Shown: one piece after another, positions 16,473 to 24,855 of the stretch
Layout: every line of letters starts with the position of its first letter
Position numbering within the stretch: position 1 is the first letter of the stretch
NCBI RefSeq assembly: GCF_000308375.1
Contig: NZ_BAFQ01000210.1
Span: forward strand, 1-39,932
Source of the DNA: Nocardia aobensis NBRC 100429
Lineage (GTDB): Bacteria > Actinomycetota > Actinomycetes > Mycobacteriales > Mycobacteriaceae
DNA length: 39,932 nucleotides
Direction: 5' to 3'
Program-made: the position numbers and the translations under genes
The notes under the pieces: generated by a model
The model's input: only the letters and a program-made list of their open reading frames with translations
What the model was told of the DNA's origin: nothing
The model's database searches: none

Positions 16473-19400
16473 CCGAGTACGACGGCCCCGTCGTGCCCGA
16501 TCAGGCCGACGACGAGCAGTTTCCGCGACGCGCGCCCGCCGCGCCGTGGGAGCGTGGACCGCGTCGGCTGAGTCCCGATCCCTCGATGCCGCCCTCGGGC
16601 GCCAACGGTGTCGTACCCAACGGGACGCCGCCGCACCGCTTACAGCCGAACGACGCCCGGCCCGATCCGGCCGATCCGCGGCGGCCGCTGAGTGGCCCGA
16701 TTCCGCAGGTACCCCCCGCGGGCCGGAAACCCGGCCCGAACGGAGCACGACCCACTCCGCCGCCGCGCCGGCAAACACCGCCCAGCGCACCCATCCGTCA
16801 GACCCCGGGTGCCGGCCCGCGCCAGATTCCACCGGGGGCATCGCCCCGTCCGGGCCCGCCGAATTCACCCGACGGGCCCCGGAATCCGGGACCGCAGAAT
16901 CCGCCGCGCCGGCAGAGCCCGCCGAGCGCGCCGCTGCGCCAGACGCCGCCGAACGCGCCACGCCAGCCACTACCGCCGAATGCGCCACCGAGCGAGCCGT
17001 TCCGTCAAGTCCCCCCGACGGATCATCGGGGTGCTCGCCCGCCGCAGGACGGCGCGCCGCCGGGACGGCCCCGTCCGCCGCAGCGCGGCCCGCGCCCGCC
17101 GGTCGAGCCCCCGAATCAGGATCCTCGGTACTGGGACCCCCAGTACCGCGAGGCCCAGAACCGGGAACTCCCGCGCCGGGATGCGCAGCGTCCGGATCCG
17201 CGGCGGTCCTATCCGCCGGGCCCGCCGAGCGGTCCGGTCGACCAGGTACCTCGCGCACCCCGCGCGGAGCGGGCGATGCCGCGCCACATCCCGCCGTCCG
17301 AGGCGGAGCCGCGCCGCCGGCCGGCAGGGGAGCGTCCGGCTGCTGCGCGCCCGGATTCGGCACGGCCGACACGTGCGCGCAGCGATTCGGCAGGTCCGCG
17401 CACCGCCCAGCAGGCCGTCATCGAGCAGGAACCGGAAGACTCGTCGACTTCGCGATTGGTCCGCGACTCCGGCTCCATCGCGGTCGCCACGTTGGTCAGC
17501 CGCATCACCGGCTTCGTCAAGCAGCTGTTGCTCGTCACCGTGCTCGGCCCGGCCATCGCCAGTGCGTTCACGGTCTCCAGCACGATCCCGACCATGATCT
17601 CCGAGCTGCTGCTCGGCGCGGTGCTCACCGCCATCGTGGTGCCGACCCTGGTCCGCGCGGAGAAGGAGGACCCCGACCGCGGCGCGGCATTCGTCCGCCG
17701 CCTGGTCACCGCGGCGTTCACGGTGTTGGCCATCGGCACCGTCCTGGCCGTCGCCGCCGCCCCGGTGATGACCACCCATATCTTCCTGTCCCACGACGGC
17801 AAGGTGAATACCGCGCTGACCACGGCGCTCGCCTTCCTGCTGCTGCCGGCCATCCTCTTCTACGGGATGTCGGGCCTGCTCATGGCGATCCTGAACACCC
17901 ATCAGGTGTTCAAACCGGGTGCCTGGGCGCCGGTACTGAACAACGTGGTCGTACTGGCGATTCTGACCCTGTACGCGGTCACGCCGGGAGAGATCAGCCT
18001 CGATCCGGTCCGGATGAGCGATCCGAAGCTGCTGGTCCTCGGCGTCGGTGTGACCGTCGGTGTCATCGTTCAGATGGTGAGCCTGCTGCCGGCCATCCGG
18101 CGGCTCGGCATCGATCTGCGCCCGCTGTGGGGGGTGGACGCCCGGCTCAAGCAGTTCGCCGGGATGGGCGCGGCCATCATCCTGTACGTGTTCATCAGCC
18201 AGATCGGCTGGACCATCGCCACCCGGGTCTCCTCGCATGCCGACGTCGCGGGCCCGACCATCTATCAGAACGCCTGGCTGCTGCTGCAGCTGCCCTACGG
18301 CGTGCTCGGCGTGACGCTGCTGACCGCGATCATGCCGCGCCTGAGCCGCAATGCCGCCGCCGACGACAATCCGGCGGTGGTCGACGACCTCGGCGTCGCC
18401 ACCCGTCTGACCATGATTTCGCTGGTCCCGGTGGTCACCTTCCTCACCATCGCGGGTCCGCAGATCGGCCAGGCGCTGTACGGGTACGGCCATTTCGGCA
18501 GTTCGGATGCCGGCCGCCTGGGCGAGGCGGTCTCCTGGTCGGCGTTCACGCTGATTCCCTACGCGCTGGTGCTGATTCACCTGCGGGTGTTCTACGCGCG
18601 GGAGCAGGCCTGGACCCCGACCTGGATCATCCTCGGCATCACCGGCGTCAAGATCGTGTTGTCGCTGCTCACACCGGTCTTCTTCAGTGACGATCACGTC
18701 GTCATCGCCTTGGGTGTGGCCAACGGTCTGGGCTTCGTGACCGGCGCGGTGATCGGCGGCTGGCTGCTGCATCGCAGTCTCGGCGATCTGCGGATGGCCA
18801 ATGTCGGCCGGACCGTCACCCGCGTGGTGCTGGCCTCGGTGGCCGGCGCGGCGGTGACACTGATCATCGATCAGGTGCTGGGCCTGTCCCGGCTCGACGG
18901 CGGCCTCGCCTCGGTACTGCGGGTCGGCCTGGACGCGATCGTGATGTTCGGCGTCGCCTTCGGCCTGATGCGCCTGGCGGGTGTTCCGGAGATCGTCGCG
19001 CTCACGGTCGCGGTGTCGCGGCGCCTCGGCTTCACCCCGCCGGCGCCCGACCTCGGCCTGGACGACGCCGCGGTCGATATGCACGACACGATGGTGCTGC
19101 CGCGTCCGGAACTGGCCGCTCCGTATTACTACAGCTACGACCCGTACACCGACGCCCAGACCATGGTGTTGCCGGTAATCCGTCCTGGTGCGGTTGACCG
19201 CACCGGCCAGGGCGAGTTCCCGTACCCTGTTCGGCAGAGAAACGCAAATGCCGGTGCTGCACCGGCGCAACGGACTTCGACAGTTCAGGGCGAAGGAGGA
19301 GCGAGGGTGAGCGACGACGCGGCGGAGGGTCAGCCTTCCGCCGAGGCTGCCGACGCGGCAGGCGCAGTGCGCACCGACGACGTCCCGCCCGGGAGTGTTC

Positions 19401-21202
19401 CGCCGGCCGACCGCACTCGGGACTCCGCATCCGACCATACGGAAGCGTCGAACGCCGGTGCGGCGCCCGACGCCGAAGCCGGTGTGGACGGGAATGTCCC
19501 CGACGCGCCGAACACCGCGGACGCGGTCGGCGGCAACGGTGCGGAAGCGGTGCCGCCCGGAGCGGTGCCGCCGCGGGATCCGGCCTACGACACCGGCATG
19601 CTGCCGGTCGGTTCGCCGGAGATGCCCCCGATGCGGGTGGAACCGCCGTCCCGGCGGGTACCGCGCGGTCCGAAACTGATTCCGGGCGCCTCCGTGGCGG
19701 GTGGCCGCTATCGGCTGCTCGCCGACCATGGCGGCGCACGCGGACTGCGGTTCTGGCAGGCCTTGGATGTGAAATTGGACCGCGAGGTCGCGCTCACCTT
19801 CGTCGATGCCGATCAGAAGGCCGCAGACAATCCCGGCCACGACGGCCCGCAGGCCATCCTCTCGCGCACGCTGCGCCTGGGCCGGATCAACTCGTCCGGC
19901 CTGGCCCGCGTGCTCGATGTGGTGCGCGGTAGTTCCGGCGGCATCGTGGTCGCGGAGTGGACTCCCGGCCGCTCGCTGCGGGAGATGGCCGAGACCCAGC
20001 CCTCGCCGATCGGTGCGGCACGGGCCATCCGGGCCCTCGCCGCGGCTGCCGAACTGGCCCATCGCGGCGGCGGTTCGCTGTCGATCGATCATCCGGACCG
20101 CGTGCGCATCAGCGCCTCCGGCGATGCGGTGCTGGCCTTCCCGGGCACCTTGGCCGATTCCGACGCGCAATCGGATGTGCGTGGCCTCGGCGCGATGCTG
20201 TACGCGCTGATCACCGCGCGCTGGCCGATCCGCACCGGCGGCGTCACCGGTGCCGCGGCGACCGTCGGCGGGCTGAAGCTGGCCGATTTCGGCAGCGACG
20301 GCTCTCCGGTGGAACCGCGTCAGATTCGTCCCGAGGTGCCGTTCGAGATCTCCGCGGTGGCGGTCCGCTCGCTCGAGGCCGACAAGGGCGTGCGGACGGC
20401 GGCGACCGTGCAGCACGTGCTCGAGCAGGCCTCGGTCGTCGACCAGAAGACCGACTTCATCCCGGTCCTGCGTCTGGGCCAGCGTGCGGTGGCGAATCCG
20501 GACGAGACCCTTGCCGATCCGGAACTGCTCGCCGCCGAGCGGGAGCGGTCGCAGCGAATGCTGTGGATCCTGGTCGGTCTGGGTGTGCTCGCGGCGCTGG
20601 TGGTCGGCGTGATCATCTGGTGGCTGCTGAGCATCTTCGCGCCGGGCTCGGCCGACGAACCGCTCAACGAACAGCAGCGCAAACTGGGCCTGACCACGGC
20701 CAGCGTCGCACCGACCGCCCCGGCGGCGCAGTCCGCGGGACCCGCGCCCACCACGGCTGCCGGACTTCCGCTGCAGGCCACGGGCGTTTCGGTGTACTCG
20801 CCGGAGGGCACCCCGGACAGTCCCGGCAACGTGTCGGCGCTGCTCGACGGAAACCCGACGACCACCTGGCACACCGATCAGTACTTCCAGCAGTTTCCGG
20901 CTCTGAAGAAGGGGATCGGCGTGCTCGCGACGCTGCCCGGTCCCAGCAAGGTGAGCAAGGTCGTCATCGATTCCGCGTCACCGGGCACGGTGGTCGAGGT
21001 ACGGACCTCGCCCACCGCGGTCCCCACCCTGGATCAGACTCAGCTCGTCGGCCAGGCCACCCTGGCCGACGGCACCACCACGATCCCCGTGCAGTCCGAT
21101 CAACAGGCTCGCTACGTCCTGATCTGGATCACCCAGCTGGCCAACAACGGCGGCCAGTTCCAGACATCGCTCGGCGACATTCGCTTCGAGGCAGCTTCCT
21201 GA
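16469..21202 (+). CDS. murJ: MurJ lipid II flippase fused to pseudokinase and extracellular domain
   Basis: Very long protein of 1577 aa (Mtb MviN/Rv3910 is 1184). Residues 1-320 are a cytoplasmic Pro/Arg-rich low-complexity extension. Residues about 325-870 are the MurJ/MviN core with about 14 membrane helices (RLVRDSGSIAVATLVSRITGF, then FTVSSTIPTMISELLLGAV). A linker follows, then a kinase-like domain at about 1072-1350 (GGRYRLLADHGG) lacking the VAIK lysine, HRD and DFG, hence a pseudokinase. One helix follows (about 1363-1391) and an extracellular domain with DGNPTTTWHTDQ, like NPCBM/discoidin folds. In mycobacteria the phosphorylated pseudokinase binds FhaA and restrains lipid II flipping; inferred here. 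GTG 16469 has GGAGG upstream. A second strong start signal lies inside at 19307. Confidence 0.93.
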   Translation: MTEYDGPVVPDQADDEQFPRRAPAAPWERGPRRLSPDPSMPPSGANGVVPNGTPPHRLQPNDARPDPADPRRPLSGPIPQVPPAGRKPGPNGARPTPPPRRQTPPSAPIRQTPGAGPRQIPPGASPRPGPPNSPDGPRNPGPQNPPRRQSPPSAPLRQTPPNAPRQPLPPNAPPSEPFRQVPPTDHRGARPPQDGAPPGRPRPPQRGPRPPVEPPNQDPRYWDPQYREAQNRELPRRDAQRPDPRRSYPPGPPSGPVDQVPRAPRAERAMPRHIPPSEAEPRRRPAGERPAAARPDSARPTRARSDSAGPRTAQQAVIEQEPEDSSTSRLVRDSGSIAVATLVSRITGFVKQLLLVTVLGPAIASAFTVSSTIPTMISELLLGAVLTAIVVPTLVRAEKEDPDRGAAFVRRLVTAAFTVLAIGTVLAVAAAPVMTTHIFLSHDGKVNTALTTALAFLLLPAILFYGMSGLLMAILNTHQVFKPGAWAPVLNNVVVLAILTLYAVTPGEISLDPVRMSDPKLLVLGVGVTVGVIVQMVSLLPAIRRLGIDLRPLWGVDARLKQFAGMGAAIILYVFISQIGWTIATRVSSHADVAGPTIYQNAWLLLQLPYGVLGVTLLTAIMPRLSRNAAADDNPAVVDDLGVATRLTMISLVPVVTFLTIAGPQIGQALYGYGHFGSSDAGRLGEAVSWSAFTLIPYALVLIHLRVFYAREQAWTPTWIILGITGVKIVLSLLTPVFFSDDHVVIALGVANGLGFVTGAVIGGWLLHRSLGDLRMANVGRTVTRVVLASVAGAAVTLIIDQVLGLSRLDGGLASVLRVGLDAIVMFGVAFGLMRLAGVPEIVALTVAVSRRLGFTPPAPDLGLDDAAVDMHDTMVLPRPELAAPYYYSYDPYTDAQTMVLPVIRPGAVDRTGQGEFPYPVRQRNANAGAAPAQRTSTVQGEGGARVSDDAAEGQPSAEAADAAGAVRTDDVPPGSVPPADRTRDSASDHTEASNAGAAPDAEAGVDGNVPDAPNTADAVGGNGAEAVPPGAVPPRDPAYDTGMLPVGSPEMPPMRVEPPSRRVPRGPKLIPGASVAGGRYRLLADHGGARGLRFWQALDVKLDREVALTFVDADQKAADNPGHDGPQAILSRTLRLGRINSSGLARVLDVVRGSSGGIVVAEWTPGRSLREMAETQPSPIGAARAIRALAAAAELAHRGGGSLSIDHPDRVRISASGDAVLAFPGTLADSDAQSDVRGLGAMLYALITARWPIRTGGVTGAAATVGGLKLADFGSDGSPVEPRQIRPEVPFEISAVAVRSLEADKGVRTAATVQHVLEQASVVDQKTDFIPVLRLGQRAVANPDETLADPELLAAERERSQRMLWILVGLGVLAALVVGVIIWWLLSIFAPGSADEPLNEQQRKLGLTTASVAPTAPAAQSAGPAPTTAAGLPLQATGVSVYSPEGTPDSPGNVSALLDGNPTTTWHTDQYFQQFPALKKGIGVLATLPGPSKVSKVVIDSASPGTVVEVRTSPTAVPTLDQTQLVGQATLADGTTTIPVQSDQQARYVLIWITQLANNGGQFQTSLGDIRFEAAS
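19293..19309 (+). promoter_or_regulatory. Internal in-frame ribosome binding site and GTG within murJ
   Basis: AAGGAGGA (19293-19300) lies six bases before GTG 19307, which is in the murJ frame (VSDDAAEGQPSAEAADAAG). Translation from here would yield a separate protein of about 631 aa containing the pseudokinase, transmembrane helix and extracellular domain. It lies in the low-complexity linker just after the MurJ core. A TACCCT -10-like hexamer is at 19223-19228. Confidence 0.45.
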
Positions 21203-21411
21203 TTCGTGCCGTCGCGGCCGGAGACCGTCCCGGCCCCGTGATATCGCCTCGCTCTGGTTGCTACCGATTCGTAATGAACGTTATGATTCACAGCGCGCTC
21301 TCAGCAGGGGAGCTTCCTGGGATCTGGTGTCTCGGTCCTGGATGATGCGGAATTAGCGGCCTGTCCGGTGTAGGACTTCGTGCCGCCGTGAGCGCTGTCC
21401 AAGGGGTTTGT
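21203..21411 (+). other. murJ-sigM gap with leader
   Basis: 209 bases without a gene. The first part holds a short GGCCGG/CCGGCC hairpin without a T run. The middle is less G+C-rich and contains the promoter described at 21258. The rest is the predicted sigM leader of about 115 bases; I see no further clear structure. Confidence 0.5.
21258..21287 (+). promoter_or_regulatory. Candidate sigM promoter
   Basis: TTGCTA (21258-21263), 18-base spacer, TATGAT (21282-21287). The -10 is one base from TATAAT, unusually good for this G+C-rich DNA. It resembles a housekeeping promoter rather than a GGAAC-type extracytoplasmic sigma promoter. Confidence 0.5.
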
Positions 21412-22038
21412 GTGTCGTTCGAAGCGATCGCCAGTGGGGGGACACCGGAGTCGTCTGCTGTCCGTCGTCGCTCGATCGATCCGGACGAAACCACCGATTT
21501 CGAATTACTTTCCGCCCATGTCGCCGGCGACCGCGATGCTTTCGGCATTCTGTTCCGCCGCCATTACCACCGGCTCTGGCAATTGGCGCTGCGCACCTGC
21601 CGCACTCCGGAGGATGCCGCCGATTCGCTGCAGGACGCGCTGCTGTCCGCGCACCGCAATGCCGCCACCTTCCGCGGGGATGCGGAGGTACGCAGCTGGT
21701 TGCATCGCATCGTGGTCAACGCGTGCCTGGATCGTATGCGGCGCAACAAGTCCCGGCCCGCGACGTCGCTGTCGGACGAGTCCGTGGCCGAACCGGCGGT
21801 GGAACGCGACGACATCGCGCAGCGCGAGGTGAGGATGGTGGTCGCCGCGGCACTGTTCACGCTGCAGCCCGATCAGCGAGCAGCGCTGGTTGCGATCGAC
21901 ATGGAAGGGTATACCGTAGCGGAAGCGGCGCAGTTGCTGGGCGTCGCCGAGGGGACGATCAAAAGTCGCTGCGCCCGTGGCCGTAAACGGCTGGAACAGG
22001 AATTGGAATTCCTGCGAAATCCGGGGAACCGGACGTAG
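21412..22038 (+). CDS. sigM: ECF RNA polymerase sigma factor SigM
   Basis: Sigma-70 family ECF factor of 208 aa. Region 2 spans FGILFRRHYHRLWQLALRTC through EVRSWLHRIVVNACLDRMRRNK, and region 4 spans LQPDQRAALVAIDMEGYTVAEAAQLLGVAEGTIKSRCARGRKRL with the helix-turn-helix. Location after murJ and before an anti-sigma-like gene and trxB/trxA is that of Mtb Rv3911 (sigM). Start: GTG 21412 is preferred because AAGGGG lies five bases upstream; an in-frame GTG at 21388 would add eight residues. It directs core polymerase to stress or developmental promoters; its target genes cannot be read from this window. Confidence 0.93.
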   Translation: MSFEAIASGGTPESSAVRRRSIDPDETTDFELLSAHVAGDRDAFGILFRRHYHRLWQLALRTCRTPEDAADSLQDALLSAHRNAATFRGDAEVRSWLHRIVVNACLDRMRRNKSRPATSLSDESVAEPAVERDDIAQREVRMVVAAALFTLQPDQRAALVAIDMEGYTVAEAAQLLGVAEGTIKSRCARGRKRLEQELEFLRNPGNRT

Positions 22039-22219
22039 CCGAGAAGCGTCATTACTAATAGACGGACAATTATTCGTTGTGCCTGCCGCCGCATCGCTGC
22101 GATGACAGGCGCTACATCATGAGGCCGGACCCGGAGAGGCGATGGACGACAAGGGCGAATTCGCCGCGCGGCGACGCCGTTCCGGGGTGTGGGGCGACGA
22201 AGCGGACACAGGAGGTGTG
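22039..22219 (+). other. sigM-rsmA gap with possible leader hairpin
   Basis: 181 bases. The first 60 are A+T-richer (CATTACTAATAGACGG, then ACAA and TTGT arms around TTATTCG), which may include a promoter. At 22081-22110 a hairpin is possible: outer GCCTG/CAGGC and inner CATCG-CTG-CGATG. The upstream ATG at 22142 is an alternative start for the next gene. Confidence 0.3.
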
Positions 22220-23104
22220 ATGGCAGCCCGTCCGGTGCCGCGCCCTCCGTTCTCCACCGATCTGCTGGCCGATCTGCACGCCGACAACGTCCCTCCCGAA
22301 CAGGCCGAGCTGCTGTGGCCGCAAGTTCGCCGGGACCCCGACGCCGTTCGTTTTCTGCACTCGCTCGACGGCGTGAGCGCCGAGTTACGCGCGCTGAGCC
22401 TGGACGACCACATTCTGCATCCGATCCCGCCCCGGGTAGCGGCCCGGTTGGACGCGCTGCTGGACGAGTTGTCGCGCGGCGAGCAGCCGCAGCCGGTCGC
22501 CACCGTCCACCATCTCTACGGCGACGGAGCGGGCGGCGAGCCGCCCTCGACCCGTCCGATGCCGGCTCTGGACGCGGTACTGCAGGAGGCGCTGCCCGGG
22601 GAACCGATGCCCGAGGAACCGCTCGAGCAGGACGCCGTTGTTCCCGGCGCGGCGGGCCCGGGCGAACCGATTTCGCTGGACGGTCACCGCGCGAAGCGAT
22701 GGCGCTGGTTCACCGCGGCCGCGGCGGCAGTGGCCGTCATCGCCGGAACCCTGGTCGCTGTGGACGCGGTGACCGATCGCACGGTGCGCCCGAAAGCCCT
22801 GCCGGCCCAGCACAGCGCCACCGTCGCCCTCGATGACGAGCTGTCCTCCGCGGCCGTGATGAGTGCCATGGGCCGCAACGACGTCACCGGCGCGCTCTCG
22901 GGGCCGGGGGCCATGGCCGGTTGCGTGAAAGCCGCGGTTCCGGACCGCACGGTGCTCGGCTCGACGAATGTCACATATCGCGGTGAATCGGCCGTGCTGA
23001 TCCTGCTCACCGGCCCGCGTCCGCCCAAGATCACCGCATTGGTCGTCCGGACCGGCTGCAGCGCAGCGGATCCGCAGATCCTCGAGATGCGCGACATCGG
23101 CTGA
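22220..23104 (+). CDS. rsmA: Probable anti-sigma-M factor (RsmA/Rv3912-like)
   Basis: Protein of 294 aa from ATG 22220, which has AGGAGG four bases upstream; an in-frame ATG at 22142 would add 26 residues but has its GAGAGG only two bases away. An N-terminal cytoplasmic part (FSTDLLADLHADNVPPEQAELLWPQVRRDP) resembles the sigma-binding domain of Mtb Rv3912. A single transmembrane helix follows (RWFTAAAAAVAVIAGTLVAVDAV), then an extracytoplasmic domain with two Cys (MAGCVKAAV and VRTGCSA) that could form a disulfide sensor. The position directly after sigM supports the role; no zinc HxxxCxxC motif is present, so it is not a ZAS-type factor. Confidence 0.8.
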   Translation: MAARPVPRPPFSTDLLADLHADNVPPEQAELLWPQVRRDPDAVRFLHSLDGVSAELRALSLDDHILHPIPPRVAARLDALLDELSRGEQPQPVATVHHLYGDGAGGEPPSTRPMPALDAVLQEALPGEPMPEEPLEQDAVVPGAAGPGEPISLDGHRAKRWRWFTAAAAAVAVIAGTLVAVDAVTDRTVRPKALPAQHSATVALDDELSSAAVMSAMGRNDVTGALSGPGAMAGCVKAAVPDRTVLGSTNVTYRGESAVLILLTGPRPPKITALVVRTGCSAADPQILEMRDIG

Positions 23105-23181
23105 CGGTGCTCGAGGTGCGCGAACGCCTCGTCGACGGCGATGTTTCCGGGCGCGGTCTCGAGTACGGCCGGTCGGCGGCG

Positions 23182-23207
23182 GGAACATCTACGTTTACCC
23201 TGTTGTT
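23182..23207 (+). promoter_or_regulatory. Candidate SigH-type oxidative-stress promoter for trxB
   Basis: GGAAC (23182-23186), 17-base spacer, TGTT (23204-23207). The SigH consensus in actinobacteria is GGAA(C/T) with an (C/G)GTT about 16-19 bases on, so this has one mismatch. It lies about 40 bases before the trxB start, and trxB genes are classic SigH/SigR targets. Confidence 0.45.
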
Positions 23208-23245
23208 GACCGACACGCCTGTTGAACACACTTCGGAAGGGCATC

Positions 23246-24232
23246 ATGAGCACGCCTGTACGCGATCTGATCATTGTCGGCTCCGGCCCCGCCGGCTACA
23301 CCGCCGCGGTCTACGCTGCCCGGGCCGAGCTCGAACCGCTGCTGTTCGAGGGCACCCAGTTCGGTGGCGCGCTGATGACGACGACCGAGGTGGAGAACTT
23401 CCCCGGCTTCCGCGACGGCATCATGGGCCCCGATCTCATGGAAGAGATGCGTGAGCAGGCCAAGCGCTTCGGCGCGGATATCCGTACCGAGGATGTCGAG
23501 GCGATCGATCTTTCCGGCCCGATCAAGTCGGTCACGGTCGGTGGCGAGGTCTACCAGGCCTACGCGATCATCCTGGCCATGGGCTCGGCGGCCCGCTACC
23601 TGGGTGTACCGGGTGAGCAGGAGCTGCTCGGCCGCGGTGTCAGCGCATGCGCGACCTGTGACGGCTTCTTCTTCAAGGGCCAGGACATCGTCGTGGTCGG
23701 CGGTGGCGATTCCGCGATGGAGGAGGCGACCTTCCTCACCAAATTCGCCTCCAGCGTGACCATCGTGCATCGCCGCGAGGAATTCCGCGCCTCCCGCATC
23801 ATGCTCGAGCGGGCGAAGGCGAACGAGAAGATTCGCTTCCGCCTGAACTCCGAGGTGGTCCAGGTGCACGGCGACACGGCCGTGACGAGTCTCACCCTGC
23901 GCGACACCAAGACCGGTGAAACCTCCGAACTGGCGGCCACCGGCCTGTTCGTGGCGATCGGCCACGACCCGCGCAGCGAATTGGTCCGTGGTCAGGTCGA
24001 TCTCGATGCCGAGGGCTACGTGAAGGTTCGCGAGCCCGGTACCGCGACCTCGGTGGACGGCGTCTTCGCGGCCGGCGATCTGGTCGATCACACCTACCGC
24101 CAGGCCATTACCGCCGCCGGTACCGGTTGCCGTTCGGCGATCGACGCCGAACGCTGGCTCGCCGAGAAGGGCGACATCACCAGCAACACACTCGATCACG
24201 CCGGCAATCCGGTGGAAGTGACCGCCGGCTGA
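23246..24232 (+). CDS. trxB: Thioredoxin-disulfide reductase
   Basis: NADPH-dependent flavoenzyme of 328 aa that reduces thioredoxin. The FAD motif GSGPAGYTAAVYAARAEL is at the N-terminus, the redox CATC motif in ACATCDGFFF near residue 140, the NADPH motif VVGGGDSAMEEA, and the C-terminal FAD motif GVFAAGDLVDHTYRQA. ATG 23246 is preferred (CGGAAGG five bases upstream) over an ATG eight codons earlier. trxA follows by 55 bases, so they form one redox operon. The upstream SigH-like element suggests induction by thiol oxidation. Confidence 0.96.
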   Translation: MSTPVRDLIIVGSGPAGYTAAVYAARAELEPLLFEGTQFGGALMTTTEVENFPGFRDGIMGPDLMEEMREQAKRFGADIRTEDVEAIDLSGPIKSVTVGGEVYQAYAIILAMGSAARYLGVPGEQELLGRGVSACATCDGFFFKGQDIVVVGGGDSAMEEATFLTKFASSVTIVHRREEFRASRIMLERAKANEKIRFRLNSEVVQVHGDTAVTSLTLRDTKTGETSELAATGLFVAIGHDPRSELVRGQVDLDAEGYVKVREPGTATSVDGVFAAGDLVDHTYRQAITAAGTGCRSAIDAERWLAEKGDITSNTLDHAGNPVEVTAG

Positions 24233-24287
24233 TCCGCCCCGAAGCCTCTCGAATATCGCGTCACCGCACACCGCTAGGAGTTCAGCC

Positions 24288-24617
24288 ATGTCCGAAACAG
24301 CCACCAAGACCGTCACCGACGCCACCTTCGAACAGGATGTGCTCGGCAGCGACAAGCCGGTGCTCGTCGACTTCTGGGCCTCCTGGTGTGGCCCGTGCAA
24401 GATGGTCGCACCGGTGCTGGAGGAGATCGCCGCGGCGCACGGCGACAAGCTCACCGTGGCGAAGGTCGACGCCGACGCCAACCCCACCAGCTCCCGCGAC
24501 TACGGTGTGATGGCATTGCCGACGATGATCCTGTTCTCCGGCGGTAAGGAGGCCAAGCGCATCGTGGGTGCCAAGGGTAAGGCCGCGCTGTTGCGCGAAC
24601 TCGAGGGCATCATCTGA
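24288..24617 (+). CDS. trxA: Thioredoxin
   Basis: Protein of 109 aa, standard length. The active site is WASWCGPCKMVAPVLEE, with the conserved cis-proline region MALPTMILF downstream. It is the electron-transfer partner of the reductase encoded just upstream and supplies reducing power for ribonucleotide reductase and protein disulfides. ATG 24288 has AGGAG seven bases upstream. Confidence 0.96.
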   Translation: MSETATKTVTDATFEQDVLGSDKPVLVDFWASWCGPCKMVAPVLEEIAAAHGDKLTVAKVDADANPTSSRDYGVMALPTMILFSGGKEAKRIVGAKGKAALLRELEGII

Positions 24618-24720
24618 GTTCTCCCGGTCGAGGCCCCGGGTCAGGGTACGTCGCGAGCGTGCCCGGTCCGGGGCCCCGATGCGGTTTCACCAGGAGGCAC
24701 TCCGGGACCCGATGGCTGTG

Positions 24721-24753
24721 TACTATTTCGGCACCCGGAGAATTGCCGAAATA
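24721..24753 (+). promoter_or_regulatory. Perfect 10-bp inverted repeat overlapping a promoter before cwlM
   Basis: TATTTCGGCA (24724-24733) and TGCCGAAATA (24744-24753) are exact inverse copies separated by 10 bases, so their centres lie two helical turns apart, as for a dimeric regulator. TACTAT (24721-24726) overlaps the left arm as a possible -10. Alternatively TTGCCG (24743-24748) could be a -35 for GACAAT at 24768. The same sequence in RNA would make a hairpin. Confidence 0.5.
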
Positions 24754-24855
24754 CGGCTCGGGTCTGAGACAATCGACCGACGCTCCGGTCGTGCGAGGGT
24801 GTGTGCCATCGCATAAGTGGGTACCCGGGTTGGCGGAAGGAAAGGGCTCTCACGC

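Noticed and set aside
16970..20872. A 1300-codon open frame on the minus strand opposite murJ
   Set aside because: Low-complexity, Asp/Arg/His-rich translation without any domain; an antisense shadow of high-G+C codon use in murJ.
21215..21240. GGCCGG/CCGGCC hairpin after murJ as terminator
   Set aside because: The stem is only six pairs and there is no T run; too weak to list as a terminator.
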